A stretch of 64,000 nucleotides of DNA from positions 620,001-684,000 of the forward strand of contig NZ_CP109013.1 of the NCBI RefSeq assembly GCF_036226745.1. Direction: 5' to 3'. This DNA comes from Streptomyces sp. NBC_00683. GTDB lineage: Bacteria; Actinomycetota; Actinomycetes; Streptomycetales; Streptomycetaceae. Positions 8,309 through 16,678 of this stretch are shown piece after piece. The position numbers were made by a program, and so were the translations under genes. Below the pieces are notes generated by a model. That model was not told the DNA's origin. It did not search any database and saw only the letters and a list, made by a program, of their open reading frames with translations. Numbering within the stretch: the first letter of the stretch is position 1; each line of letters begins with the position of its first letter.

Positions 8309-9098
8309 CATCGGCGGAAGCACGAGACTGTTCGCCGTCCTCGGTGACCCCGTGGCGCAGGTGCAGGCACCGGCGCTGCTGAATCCGGTCTTCGAGCAAC
8401 TCGGACTGGACGCGGTGCTGTTCCCCGTCCACGCGCCGGCGGACCGGCTCGGGGCGATCATCGGCGGACTTCAGCGCATCAGCAATCTGGACGGTCTGCT
8501 CATCACCGTGCCCCACAAGATGGAAGCCTGCCGCTACGCGGACGAGCTGAGCCCGGCCGCCGCGCTGGTCGGGAGTACCAACGCCATGCGGCGCGAGGCC
8601 GACGGCCGCTGGTACGGCGAGAACTTCGACGGGGTCGGCTTCGTCAACGGTCTGCGGAGCGCGGGCCACGACCCGAGCGGGAGGCGCGTGTTCCTGGCGG
8701 GTGCCGGAGGTGCGGGCACGGCCATCGCGGCGGCGCTCCTCGGCGCGGGGGCCGCCCATCTGTCGGTGTACGACCCCGACCCCGACCGGTTGTCCGCACT
8801 GGTGGCCCGTCTCGACCGCAGCGCGCCCGGCCGCACGACCGGCTCGTGTACACCACGCCTCCAGGACGCGGAGGTCGCCGTGAATGCCACACCGCTCGGT
8901 CTGGACCCCGGCGATCCGCTGCCCTTCGCACCGCGCGAGCTGGCACCCGGCGCGGTCGTCGCCGACATCGTGATGCATCCCAGGGAGACCGAGCTGCTCA
9001 GGAAGGCAGCCGCACTGGGCCTTTCCGTTCATCATGGGATCCACATGCTGGACCATCAGATCGCCCTCTACCGCTCCTTCTTCCGACTCGGTATGTGA
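8295..9098 (+). CDS. rifI: shikimate/quinate dehydrogenase family protein (RifI-like, aminoquinate dehydrogenase)
   Basis: 267 aa from GTG 8295, or 265 aa from ATG 8301. It has the catalytic lysine in ITVPHK, the substrate motif GENFDGVGF and the Rossmann motif AGAGGAGTAIA near 137. The usual SxS substrate motif at the N-terminus reads GDPVAQVQAP, so it is not a housekeeping AroE. RifI-type enzymes interconvert aminodehydroquinate and aminoquinate, a side reaction not essential for AHBA. It overlaps the preceding aDHQ synthase gene and ends the right arm of AHBA genes. Confidence 0.82.
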   Translation: MAMPDIGGSTRLFAVLGDPVAQVQAPALLNPVFEQLGLDAVLFPVHAPADRLGAIIGGLQRISNLDGLLITVPHKMEACRYADELSPAAALVGSTNAMRREADGRWYGENFDGVGFVNGLRSAGHDPSGRRVFLAGAGGAGTAIAAALLGAGAAHLSVYDPDPDRLSALVARLDRSAPGRTTGSCTPRLQDAEVAVNATPLGLDPGDPLPFAPRELAPGAVVADIVMHPRETELLRKAAALGLSVHHGIHMLDHQIALYRSFFRLGM

Positions 9099-9279
9099 GG
9101 ACGCGGCCCCCGCGGAAAGACTGTGAACAGCCCATTAACCAACAAGGGCTGCAGGGGTGTTCTCTCCTATGCTGGGCAGCCGGGTCGCCTTCGACATGCC
9201 GATCGGACCGGCCCATACGGCCTCGTGCGCACGGCGGCTCGCCCGTGTGCCCGGGGACCGGCCGGAACGGGGGGCATAC

Positions 9280-12243
9280 ATGCGGTTCAATCTGCTGGGT
9301 CCGTTGGAAGCCACGAGAGACGGTGTCCCCGTCCAGCTCGGCGGGGTCAACCAGCGCGCGGCGCTGGGCTATCTCCTCCTGCACCCCAACAAGGTCGTCG
9401 CGACCAGGGAGCTCGTCCATACGCTGTGGGGCGACGGGGCACCGCCCACGGCGCGCAAGATGGTGCAGAACGCCATCGCGGGGCTGCGCCGGGCACTCTC
9501 GGAGGACGAGTCCGTCTCGCTGTCCACGTCTCCGCCCGGCTACATGCTGCGGCTCGACCCCTCGGAGATCGATCTCACGCGCTTCGAGGAACTGGTGCAG
9601 CGCGGTCGCGCCGCGCTCGCGGTCGAGGCATGGGAGACGGCGGCGCGGCTGCTGAGGGAGGCCCTCTCCCTGTGGCGGGGCCCGGTGCTGGCCGATGTGT
9701 TCGAGACCGGGGTCGCGTGGCCGGAGTCCGCAGTCATCCGGGAGGCGCGCCTGACCGCTTTCGAGGACTGCGCCGAGGCGGAGCTCGCGCTCGGCCGGCA
9801 TCGCGAACTCGTCGGGGAGCTCGCGGCCCTGGCCGACGAGGAGCCGGTCCGCGAGCGGTTGTGCGGGCTGTTGATGCTGTCGCTCTACCGTTGCGGACGG
9901 CAGCCTGAGGCGCTCGCCGTCTACCAGCGCATCCGTGACGAGCTCGTCAACGGCTTCGGTCTCGATCCGGCGCCCGAACTCCAGCTGCTGGAGCGCTCGA
10001 TACTCAACCAGCGCCCCGCTCTGGCCTGGCAGGCGGCTCCCGAGCGCCCGGCCGCCGATCGCCCTCTCGAACCTCCCGCCGCCGTTCCCGGAGCGGTGCA
10101 CGTCACCGGCCCCCTGCCTCTCCCTGAGCCGTCTGCCGAGCGGCCCACCGCCCTGTCCGGCACCCTCGCCGTGCCGGCCTCGCCCGGTCCCTGCGCACCC
10201 GATCCGGCCTCCTCGTCGGCGCAGGGTGCGGAGGTTCCGCAGCGCCGACCTGACCACACGATGACCGAACGCAAGCAGGCGAGCGTTCTGATGGTCCGCG
10301 CGCGGATGGACACGAGTGGGGACGACCCCGAGCGCATCGACGAGGCCCTTCGGGTCCTCACGGGCATCGTCGTCGAGGAGGCCGAACGCTTCGGCGGGCT
10401 GGTGCACGGCACGCTCGGCTCCGTCCGGCCGGTGATCTTCGGTGTTCCCCGCGCGTACGAGGACGACCCCCGGCGCGCCGTGCGGCTGGCACTGGCCATC
10501 CGCGAGCGGCTCGGCGCGGCGATGACCGGCCGTATGAGCGTCCAGCTGGCTGTGGCCACCGGCGAGGTCCTGGCCACCTACCACGACGCGTCCGACCGTC
10601 AGCCCGTCGAGGTGACGGGCGCGGTGCTGGACGAGTGCGAGGTCCTGCTCGCCGCCGCCGGGCCGACGGGCGTCCGCATCTCGGATGCCACCCGCCGGGC
10701 CAGTGGTTACCTCTTCGACCGTGCCGCTCCGGACGACACCGGTGCCGGCCGCCAGGTCAGCGTCGTGCTCCCTTCGCCCGCTCTGCCGCCGACCACCACA
10801 CGACTGGTCGGACGCGAACGTGAACTCGACGTCCTCACAGGTCTGTTGAGCGACGTACTGCGACGTGACCGGCCTCACCTGGCGACGGTGCTCGGCGACC
10901 CCGGCATCGGAAAGACCCGCCTCGTGGCGGAGTTCAGCCGCTCACTGCGGGGCAGGTCGCGCGCGGTTCGCGAACTCGCCGTGCGCATACCGGGCTTCGG
11001 TGGCGGTCCGGCCTTCTCGCCGCTGGCCGCCGTTGTGCGCTCGTACGCGGGTATCGCGGACGGCGAGCCCGAGGCGCTCGCCCGCCGGAAGCTCACCGAG
11101 GCCGTCCACCGGCTGGTGGGGGCCGGTGACGACGCGGACTGGATGCTGGGCCGGTTGCAGAGCGAGGTGGTCGTCCCCGCACGCGGCACGGCCGCCCTGC
11201 CCGACGAGGACGACGGGGAGGACCTGTGGTCGGCCGGGAGGCGGTTCATCGAGGAGGTCGCGGCGGAGCAGCCGACCGTGCTGCTGCTGGAGGACGTTCA
11301 TCTGGCGGACAGGGCGCTCCTGGACCAGGTGGAGGACCTCACCGAACGCCTGATCCGGGTGCCGCTGCTGATCGTCGTGACCGCGCGTCCGGAGCTGCGG
11401 CAGCGCCGCCCGCGGTGGGCCTGCGGCAAGCGTGACGCCACCACGCTGGTCCTCGACCCGCTCCCGGACGACACGGCCGCCGAACTTCTGACGGGCCTGA
11501 TGAACCGCCGGGTCGATGTCGCGACCGACGCGGAGCTCGTCTCCCTCGTCGGCGGGATACCTCTGTTCGCCGAGGAGTTCGCCCGTGTGCTGCGGGACCG
11601 CCCGCACGGCGACATTCCACCCGTTCCGCGGCGCGTCCGCAATGTCGTCGCGGCCCAGCTGGACACGCTGCCGCCCGCGGGGAAGACATTGCTGCGGGAT
11701 GCGGCGGTGCTCGACGGACAGATCCGGGCCGGGGGCGTGGCCGCGCTGTCGGAACTGGACCCGGAGGAGGCGGCGGCGGGACTGCGTCAGCTGGAGCAGA
11801 AGGACTTTCTGCTCAGGGTCCGCCACACCTCGCTGTCCCGCGACATCACGTACGTCTTCCGGCACCGTCTGGTCCGCGAGGTCGCGTACGCCCAGCTGGC
11901 CCGCCGGGACCGGGTGGTCAGACACCATCGCGCGATCAACTGGATCGCGGGCCTCCCTGCCGACCAGGGAGACCTGCTGATCCACCACTACCACCAGATC
12001 GTGTCCCTGACGGCCACCACCGGCCGGCCGACCGCTGCCCTGGTCCAGCAGATCGCCCAGTCCCTGACGGAAGCAGGCACCAGGGCAGCCGCGGCGGGCG
12101 CCCGACGGACGGCTCTTCTCTGCTACCGGAGCGCGGCGGAACTGTCACCGAACGCGGGTACGGCGCGGCGGCAGATCCTGCTGCTGCACCGGCAGAGCCT
12201 GGAGTGCACGGGTGCGGAGGGCGTGCACCAGATGTGCCGTTGA
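9280..12243 (+). CDS. large SARP regulator with cyclase-like and AAA ATPase domains (PimR-like layout)
   Basis: 987 aa from ATG 9280, behind a GGGGGG-rich ribosome site. Residues 1-95 are an OmpR-type winged helix (MRFNLLGPLE) and ~100-245 a bacterial transcriptional activation domain. After a Pro/Ala linker, ~327-490 resembles a class III nucleotide cyclase domain (HGTLGSVRPVIFGVPRAYED), but the metal-binding Asp motifs are replaced, so it is probably non-catalytic. Then come an AAA module with Walker A GDPGIGKTR (~540) and Walker B TVLLLEDVH (~667), and a helical C-terminus. SARPs of this layout activate antibiotic clusters. Being next to the AHBA genes, it is the likely pathway activator. 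Confidence 0.9.
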   Translation: MRFNLLGPLEATRDGVPVQLGGVNQRAALGYLLLHPNKVVATRELVHTLWGDGAPPTARKMVQNAIAGLRRALSEDESVSLSTSPPGYMLRLDPSEIDLTRFEELVQRGRAALAVEAWETAARLLREALSLWRGPVLADVFETGVAWPESAVIREARLTAFEDCAEAELALGRHRELVGELAALADEEPVRERLCGLLMLSLYRCGRQPEALAVYQRIRDELVNGFGLDPAPELQLLERSILNQRPALAWQAAPERPAADRPLEPPAAVPGAVHVTGPLPLPEPSAERPTALSGTLAVPASPGPCAPDPASSSAQGAEVPQRRPDHTMTERKQASVLMVRARMDTSGDDPERIDEALRVLTGIVVEEAERFGGLVHGTLGSVRPVIFGVPRAYEDDPRRAVRLALAIRERLGAAMTGRMSVQLAVATGEVLATYHDASDRQPVEVTGAVLDECEVLLAAAGPTGVRISDATRRASGYLFDRAAPDDTGAGRQVSVVLPSPALPPTTTRLVGRERELDVLTGLLSDVLRRDRPHLATVLGDPGIGKTRLVAEFSRSLRGRSRAVRELAVRIPGFGGGPAFSPLAAVVRSYAGIADGEPEALARRKLTEAVHRLVGAGDDADWMLGRLQSEVVVPARGTAALPDEDDGEDLWSAGRRFIEEVAAEQPTVLLLEDVHLADRALLDQVEDLTERLIRVPLLIVVTARPELRQRRPRWACGKRDATTLVLDPLPDDTAAELLTGLMNRRVDVATDAELVSLVGGIPLFAEEFARVLRDRPHGDIPPVPRRVRNVVAAQLDTLPPAGKTLLRDAAVLDGQIRAGGVAALSELDPEEAAAGLRQLEQKDFLLRVRHTSLSRDITYVFRHRLVREVAYAQLARRDRVVRHHRAINWIAGLPADQGDLLIHHYHQIVSLTATTGRPTAALVQQIAQSLTEAGTRAAAAGARRTALLCYRSAAELSPNAGTARRQILLLHRQSLECTGAEGVHQMCR

Positions 12244-12396
12244 CAGCGCCGCCCACCGGGCCCGCCGCACCGGCGGGACCGGTCCGGCGGCCGGTGCCGC
12301 AACGCGGCGTGCAGGGGGCGGGTTGACACGGGCGCGCCGTCATGGCGCACTGGGGTGACGTGTCAACCGCCACTCGCCCCCCGAGGAATTCGTGCC

Positions 12397-12894
12397 ATGA
12401 ACAGCACCGCAGACCACCTCTCGACGCGCGAAGACCTCGTCTGGCGCGCGTTCTTCGAGACCCAGGTGCTCTTCTGGCGACGGCTCGGCCAGCAGCTCCA
12501 GCAGGACACCGGGCTGTCCGAACCGGACTTCGCCATCCTCAGCGCCCTCGTACAGGCACCGGAACAGCGGCTGCGCGCATTCGAGCTGAGCGGTGTCACC
12601 CAGTTCGAGAAGAGCCGGTTGCATCACCACCTGAACCGGATGATCGGCCGCGGACTGCTCACCCGTGAGCAGTGCCCCGGAGCATCCCGCGGCACCGTCA
12701 TCGCCCTCAGCCCCGAGGGCGTCACGGCCATCACCACGGCCCTCCCGATCCGCGCCGCCCATATCCGCCAGTGGCTGACGGATCCGCTCAGCGACGGTCA
12801 GATCGACTCGCTGACCGAGATCTCCGAGACCTTGCTCGAACGTCTGCGCGCGGCCGACCCTCCCCAGGCGACCCCGTCGACCGGATGCGCCTGA
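12397..12894 (+). CDS. MarR-family transcriptional regulator
   Basis: 165 aa from ATG 12397 with a CGAGGAA ribosome site. The MarR winged helix is recognisable by LSEPDFAILSAL, the recognition helix FEKSRLHHHLNRM and the wing GLLTREQCPGASRGT. The ligand and targets are unknown. It follows the SARP gene after about 150 bp and may mark the edge of the ansamycin cluster, or regulate export or resistance genes elsewhere. Confidence 0.85.
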   Translation: MNSTADHLSTREDLVWRAFFETQVLFWRRLGQQLQQDTGLSEPDFAILSALVQAPEQRLRAFELSGVTQFEKSRLHHHLNRMIGRGLLTREQCPGASRGTVIALSPEGVTAITTALPIRAAHIRQWLTDPLSDGQIDSLTEISETLLERLRAADPPQATPSTGCA

Positions 12895-13141
12895 CCCCGA
12901 CGCCGAGGGAGCCTCCGACCCTGCGCAGGCTCCCGCACCGATGAGTTCCGCCCTCACCGCCGGTCCACCCTTCACAGGGCCGACGAAGGAGCGGGAAGGA
13001 TGACCAGGGTTCGAGCTGGAGTGGCCCGTCTCCACCGCGGAGGGGAAGGACGTGACACACCTTCGCCACCGCGTGCGGCACGCGTGACCTTGCAGCGCCG
13101 CCGGCCTCTGCGGGGTGAGGGTCGGGTGGTGCTGGGAGGCC

Positions 13142-13615
13142 CTAGTCCACCCGGTAGTTGACCAGGTAGACCGAACCCTCGACCGGCGACGAGGCGACCT
13201 TGGCGATGGGCCCCTCGCCGAGCTCCGCCTCCTCGATGCGGACCGAGCCCAGCAGGTCGTCGCCGGACAGGTCGTGGTCCCACAAGGAGAGGTTCTGGGC
13301 GCCCTCGACCGGCACGGCCAACCCCAGCGGCTGGGTCTGACCGGATCCCACCGATCCCGCCGAGCCGTTGCCCGGCCAGATCGCCTGGGAGAGGTCCCCC
13401 TGGGTGCTGGTGGTGATGTACAGGTCGTCGGGGTCGTCCCGGGAGGCGTCGATTGCTGCGAGGGCCTCGGGAACCGACTGCACGAGGGCCTCGAGAGTGG
13501 TCCCGCCCAAGGGGATCTTGCCGGCGAATGCGGCCACCGCGCTGTTCGCGGCAGAGTCGGTGCCGGTCGCCGCGTGGACGCAGTAGACGTCGAGAATGGT
13601 GGCGGTCGCTGACAT
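13142..13615 (-). CDS. C2-like domain protein of the wall-active block
   Basis: 157 aa, start ATG 13615 with a CTGGAGGAA ribosome site. The second half has a C2-type signature, LWDHDLSGDDLLGSVRIEE, with the spaced acidic residues that bind calcium or lipid in C2 domains. No signal peptide or membrane segment is visible. It is the last gene of the minus-strand block, 29 bp after the lysozyme-like gene. No specific function is recognised; a membrane- or surface-docking role is inference. Confidence 0.65.
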   Translation of the reverse strand: MSATATILDVYCVHAATGTDSAANSAVAAFAGKIPLGGTTLEALVQSVPEALAAIDASRDDPDDLYITTSTQGDLSQAIWPGNGSAGSVGSGQTQPLGLAVPVEGAQNLSLWDHDLSGDDLLGSVRIEEAELGEGPIAKVASSPVEGSVYLVNYRVD

Positions 13616-13644
13616 GGTCTTCCTCCAGTCGTTCGTCCGTGCGC

Positions 13645-14400
13645 TCAGCCCGGCAGTCCCATGAGCCGGCGCCACGTCTTGTTGCCGACCATGCCGTCCG
13701 CGGTCAGGCCGTTGTTCGCCTGGAACCACCGTGCGGCCTGGTCGCTGCGGGGTCCGAAGTTCCCGTCGACGACGAGGGGAGGGGTGCAGCCGAGGTCGTT
13801 CAGACGCTGTTGGAGGTTCTTGACCCCCGGTGCCACGGTTCCCCGTCGCGCGAAGGGCTGGTCCGCCGCCTCCCGTTCGGCCCGGCCGGGATGGTCGGCC
13901 AGCCACTGTGACATGTCTCCCGGCAGACTGTCGGGGCCGTGCGTCTGTCCGGGCCGCCATCCTTCGACCTGCTGGATCGCGGCGGCGAAGGTGGTGAGCT
14001 GGCCGTCGTCCAGGTCGGCGACGGCGGTTCCCGTTCCGACGCCCAGGCTGTCGGCCACCCTCTGGGCGTACGCCTGGGGATCGTTGGCGCCATGACCGGC
14101 CGGGGCGTAGGTCCGCATCATCTCAAGGATCGTCTTGTCGCCCCGGCGAGCGAGGTAGCGGCGGATGGCCTCGAAGCCCGTTTCCTCGCTGGGGAAGACG
14201 GCGAAGATGTCGTTGTGCTTGCCGGGATAGGCTCCGTAACTCTCGGCCTCGCCCTGCGCGCTCACGATGTTGCCGGGATTCTGGTTGTTCCAGGAAGCGG
14301 TGCCACCCGTGCGCATCGCTTCCTCGTAGAAGACATGGTCGACGCCGAGGATGCTGATGACATCGCCGGGTTCCATGTCGGACGCACCGGTCCAGGGCAT
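13645..14400 (-). CDS. lysozyme-like domain plus peptidoglycan-binding domain protein
   Basis: 251 aa from ATG 14400, chosen for the CGGAGG site ahead; an upstream ATG at 14451 lacks one. Residues ~30-160 resemble phage-type muramidase domains: NNQNPGNIV, then FAVFPSEETGFEAIRRYL and a closing IQQVEGW. Residues ~190-250 form a PG_binding_1 repeat (GVKNLQQRLNDLG, VDGNFGPRSDQAARWFQ, DGMVGNKTWRRLMG). It should bind and probably cleave peptidoglycan. There is no signal peptide from either start, which is odd for a wall enzyme. Confidence 0.75.
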   Translation of the reverse strand: MPWTGASDMEPGDVISILGVDHVFYEEAMRTGGTASWNNQNPGNIVSAQGEAESYGAYPGKHNDIFAVFPSEETGFEAIRRYLARRGDKTILEMMRTYAPAGHGANDPQAYAQRVADSLGVGTGTAVADLDDGQLTTFAAAIQQVEGWRPGQTHGPDSLPGDMSQWLADHPGRAEREAADQPFARRGTVAPGVKNLQQRLNDLGCTPPLVVDGNFGPRSDQAARWFQANNGLTADGMVGNKTWRRLMGLPG

Positions 14401-14678
14401 GGTGGCCTCCGAAGACGAGAGCCGTGCGGACTGGAAGTCGGGAAGGGGCATTCGGCCGCCGGTCCGTTCAGATTGACATGCATTCGGGCCGCGGTGCCGA
14501 AGCGTGGACTCCACTTCCAAGACCATCATGACGCCGATCCTGTTCCTGTGCCACACGGAGATTCTGGGGCGCAAAGCCCTGGGGAACGGCTCTCACCGGC
14601 CTCAAACCCGCCTCGGAACAGCGGTGTTCACGGACCCGCGGTCGTCACCGCCACGGTGTCCCAGGACCTCGCCGCCCC

Positions 14679-15182
14679 TCAGTCGATGAGGGTGCTGTGG
14701 TGCGCCACGGCCCCGCCGGACGGCGTCCAGGTCACGTGCCCGTGCTGGAACCGGTTCGAGCGGTTGTCCCCCGGACCCATTTCGTCGGTGGTCGGATAGC
14801 CGAGAAAGCTGCGCTCCCAACCCATGCCCGCCCACAGGTCGCGGATGGCTCCGTGCGTCTCCCGTGCCCCTGTCTGCGGGGTCCAGTAGATCGAACCGCC
14901 CTCGAAGTGGTTGAAGCGGCCGGCTCCGTCCGGGCATCCCGACTCGTCCGTGAGCGGGTAGCCCAGGAAGCCGCCGGAGCCGCCCAGTTCGGCGTAGTGG
15001 AGACGGATGTCGCCGTGGACCTCGTGCGCACCTGTCCCTTGCGTCCAGTAGATCGACCCGTTCGCGAAGTCCCGTGACGTTCCCCGCCCGTCGGGGTTCG
15101 GCCCTTCGTGGCTGCCCGCGCCCGCGTCGGACGGAGCGCCGATCCACTGAACCTGTGTCCACTTGTCGTCGATGGCTGTCAT
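14679..15182 (-). CDS. LGFP-repeat protein
   Basis: 167 aa made almost entirely of three LGFP-type repeats. Each has a GSIYWTxxTGAHxVHGxI segment followed by LGYPxTDE. LGFP repeats occur in actinobacterial surface proteins and wall hydrolases, and are thought to anchor to the envelope. No catalytic domain or signal peptide is seen. The start ATG 15182 has a CCGGAGG site. It lies 44 bp after the preceding gene in the same direction. Confidence 0.78.
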   Translation of the reverse strand: MTAIDDKWTQVQWIGAPSDAGAGSHEGPNPDGRGTSRDFANGSIYWTQGTGAHEVHGDIRLHYAELGGSGGFLGYPLTDESGCPDGAGRFNHFEGGSIYWTPQTGARETHGAIRDLWAGMGWERSFLGYPTTDEMGPGDNRSNRFQHGHVTWTPSGGAVAHHSTLID

Positions 15183-15226
15183 GTCTCTCGACCTCCGGCC
15201 GAAGCTGTACGCGGTGGGGATTCAGC

Positions 15227-15913
15227 TCATGGTTCGTCGGGACGGTTCGTCTGCAGGGGCAGCCAGTCCCAGAAGTTGTGGGTGCCCGCGGGCCGGTAGC
15301 GGACCAGCCCGGAGAAGTGCGGGACCCGGACGAGCGCATGGGAGGTCGCTGCCTTCCCGGCCTCGTCGAAGGTGTCGGAAACGTCGCCGTGCCAGTAGCC
15401 GGCATCGTGCAGGGCATCCCCCGAGAGCTCGTGCGGCGGAGAGACACAGAGCGGCAGATACAACTGTGCAGGCCCGCCCTTGTCGGCGATCACCTGGTCC
15501 AGAGCCCGGCCCGCGAGCTGGGTATGGGCCCCGGTTCCGGCCCCGGGCGCGAACTGCTGCAGGATCAGCGCCAGTGGCAGGTCCCCGACGCTCTTCCAGG
15601 CCACGGCGAACGCACCGCCCATGTCGCCGCTCTCACCGCTGCTCTCCGGCTCCGCGCCCGGCACTCTGACGACGAACCCGCTGCTGTCCGTCACGGGCCG
15701 CAGCCGCCAGCCCTCGGCCCGGCCGTCGGCGTTTCCGGCGGCCGCGCCCTCCGCCCAGGCGTCCATGAATCCGGGATGCCGGGTCGACGGCGTCTGCGGC
15801 ACGTCGGGGGGTGTGCTGACACCGGCGTCGTAGCCGGCCTGCCAGCCTCTGGCTTCGACCGAGGAGCCGAAGTCTCCGTCCTTCTCCTGGCCGTAGGGAT
15901 TGGTTCGGGGCAT
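15227..15913 (-). CDS. hypothetical protein in wall-active block
   Basis: 228 aa, not recognised. The N-terminus is polar and Gly/Asp-rich (NPYGQEKDGDFGSS). The rest looks like a soluble alpha/beta or beta-rich fold with several Trp residues (YWHGDVSD, HNFWDWLPL). No signal peptide, membrane segment or known catalytic motif is visible. It is tightly placed between the M23 peptidase gene (21 bp) and the LGFP gene (44 bp), so it belongs to the same transcription unit. It could be a structural partner or an immunity protein; neither can be shown. Confidence 0.7.
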   Translation of the reverse strand: MPRTNPYGQEKDGDFGSSVEARGWQAGYDAGVSTPPDVPQTPSTRHPGFMDAWAEGAAAGNADGRAEGWRLRPVTDSSGFVVRVPGAEPESSGESGDMGGAFAVAWKSVGDLPLALILQQFAPGAGTGAHTQLAGRALDQVIADKGGPAQLYLPLCVSPPHELSGDALHDAGYWHGDVSDTFDEAGKAATSHALVRVPHFSGLVRYRPAGTHNFWDWLPLQTNRPDEP

Positions 15914-15934
15914 GACGGCTTCGCTCCTTCGTCT

Positions 15935-16621
15935 TCACCATTGAGGCTTCGCGACGAGGCCGTAGGACCAGGAGGGGCCCTTCGACATCTCGAAGTGCAG
16001 GTGCGGGCCTGTGGAGTTGCCGGTGGAGCCGACCTTGCCGAGCTGTTGGCCCGCGCGGACGGCCTGGCCCTCCTTGACCTGCAGCGCGGAGAGGTGGCAG
16101 TACGTGTACACGTGGCCGTTGTCGGCCCGCAGGCCGATCCACTTGCCGTAGGCGCCGCCACCGCCGTTGGACCAGGCGATGGTCCCCTTGCGTACGGCCA
16201 CCACAGGGGCGCCGGCCGGAGCGGCGAAGTCCTGCCCCGTGTGGCGGCCCACCCCGTCGGGCTTCCACGCGTAGGGGCCGCGGGCGAAGAACGCGAACGA
16301 CACACGGCGCCCGGGTACCGGGGACGCCACCCGTGGCGAGCCCTTGGACGTGTTGCTCCCTTCGGGGACTCCCGTGCAGTCGACGGGAAAGCCACCGAGA
16401 CGGCCGAGTTCCGTGAGGGACTTGCAGCCCGGTACGCCGTCGGCGTCGGCTCCGCTGTATCCCTGGGCCTCCTGCTCCGCCGCGTAGGCGGCCTTGGTCT
16501 GGTCCCCGAAGAGACCGGTGGCGCCGTCCGGGATGCTTCGTCCCCGGGCGATCAGTGCCTGCTGGACGATCCGGATGTCGTCGTTCGACTCGCCGTACTG
16601 AACCTTGGCCAGCATCACCAT
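15935..16621 (-). CDS. PG-binding domain plus M23 metallopeptidase
   Basis: 228 aa from ATG 16621; the start is uncertain because the ribosome site is weak, and GTG/ATG codons follow closely. Residues 1-85 are a peptidoglycan-binding module ending in GADADGVPGCKSLTELGRL. That module is almost identical to one in the transglycosylase-like gene at 22931. Residues ~110-228 are a LytM/M23 domain with the zinc motifs HTGQDF and HLHFEM. It is expected to cut peptide cross-bridges. No signal peptide is present from any plausible start. Confidence 0.85.
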   Translation of the reverse strand: MVMLAKVQYGESNDDIRIVQQALIARGRSIPDGATGLFGDQTKAAYAAEQEAQGYSGADADGVPGCKSLTELGRLGGFPVDCTGVPEGSNTSKGSPRVASPVPGRRVSFAFFARGPYAWKPDGVGRHTGQDFAAPAGAPVVAVRKGTIAWSNGGGGAYGKWIGLRADNGHVYTYCHLSALQVKEGQAVRAGQQLGKVGSTGNSTGPHLHFEMSKGPSWSYGLVAKPQW

Positions 16622-16678
16622 GACGAACTCATCCCACTCTCTCCTTGCTCCTGACGCATGTCGTGGCACTGCAGCGCA

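Noticed and set aside
5795..9098. Reading the dehydratase, synthase and dehydrogenase genes as the housekeeping shikimate pathway
   Set aside because: Altered active-site motifs and direct linkage to AHBA synthase and the kanosamine kinase point to the amino-shikimate branch.
12895..13141. Search for a cluster-boundary terminator or attachment site
   Set aside because: No tRNA, long inverted repeat or att-like direct repeat was found.
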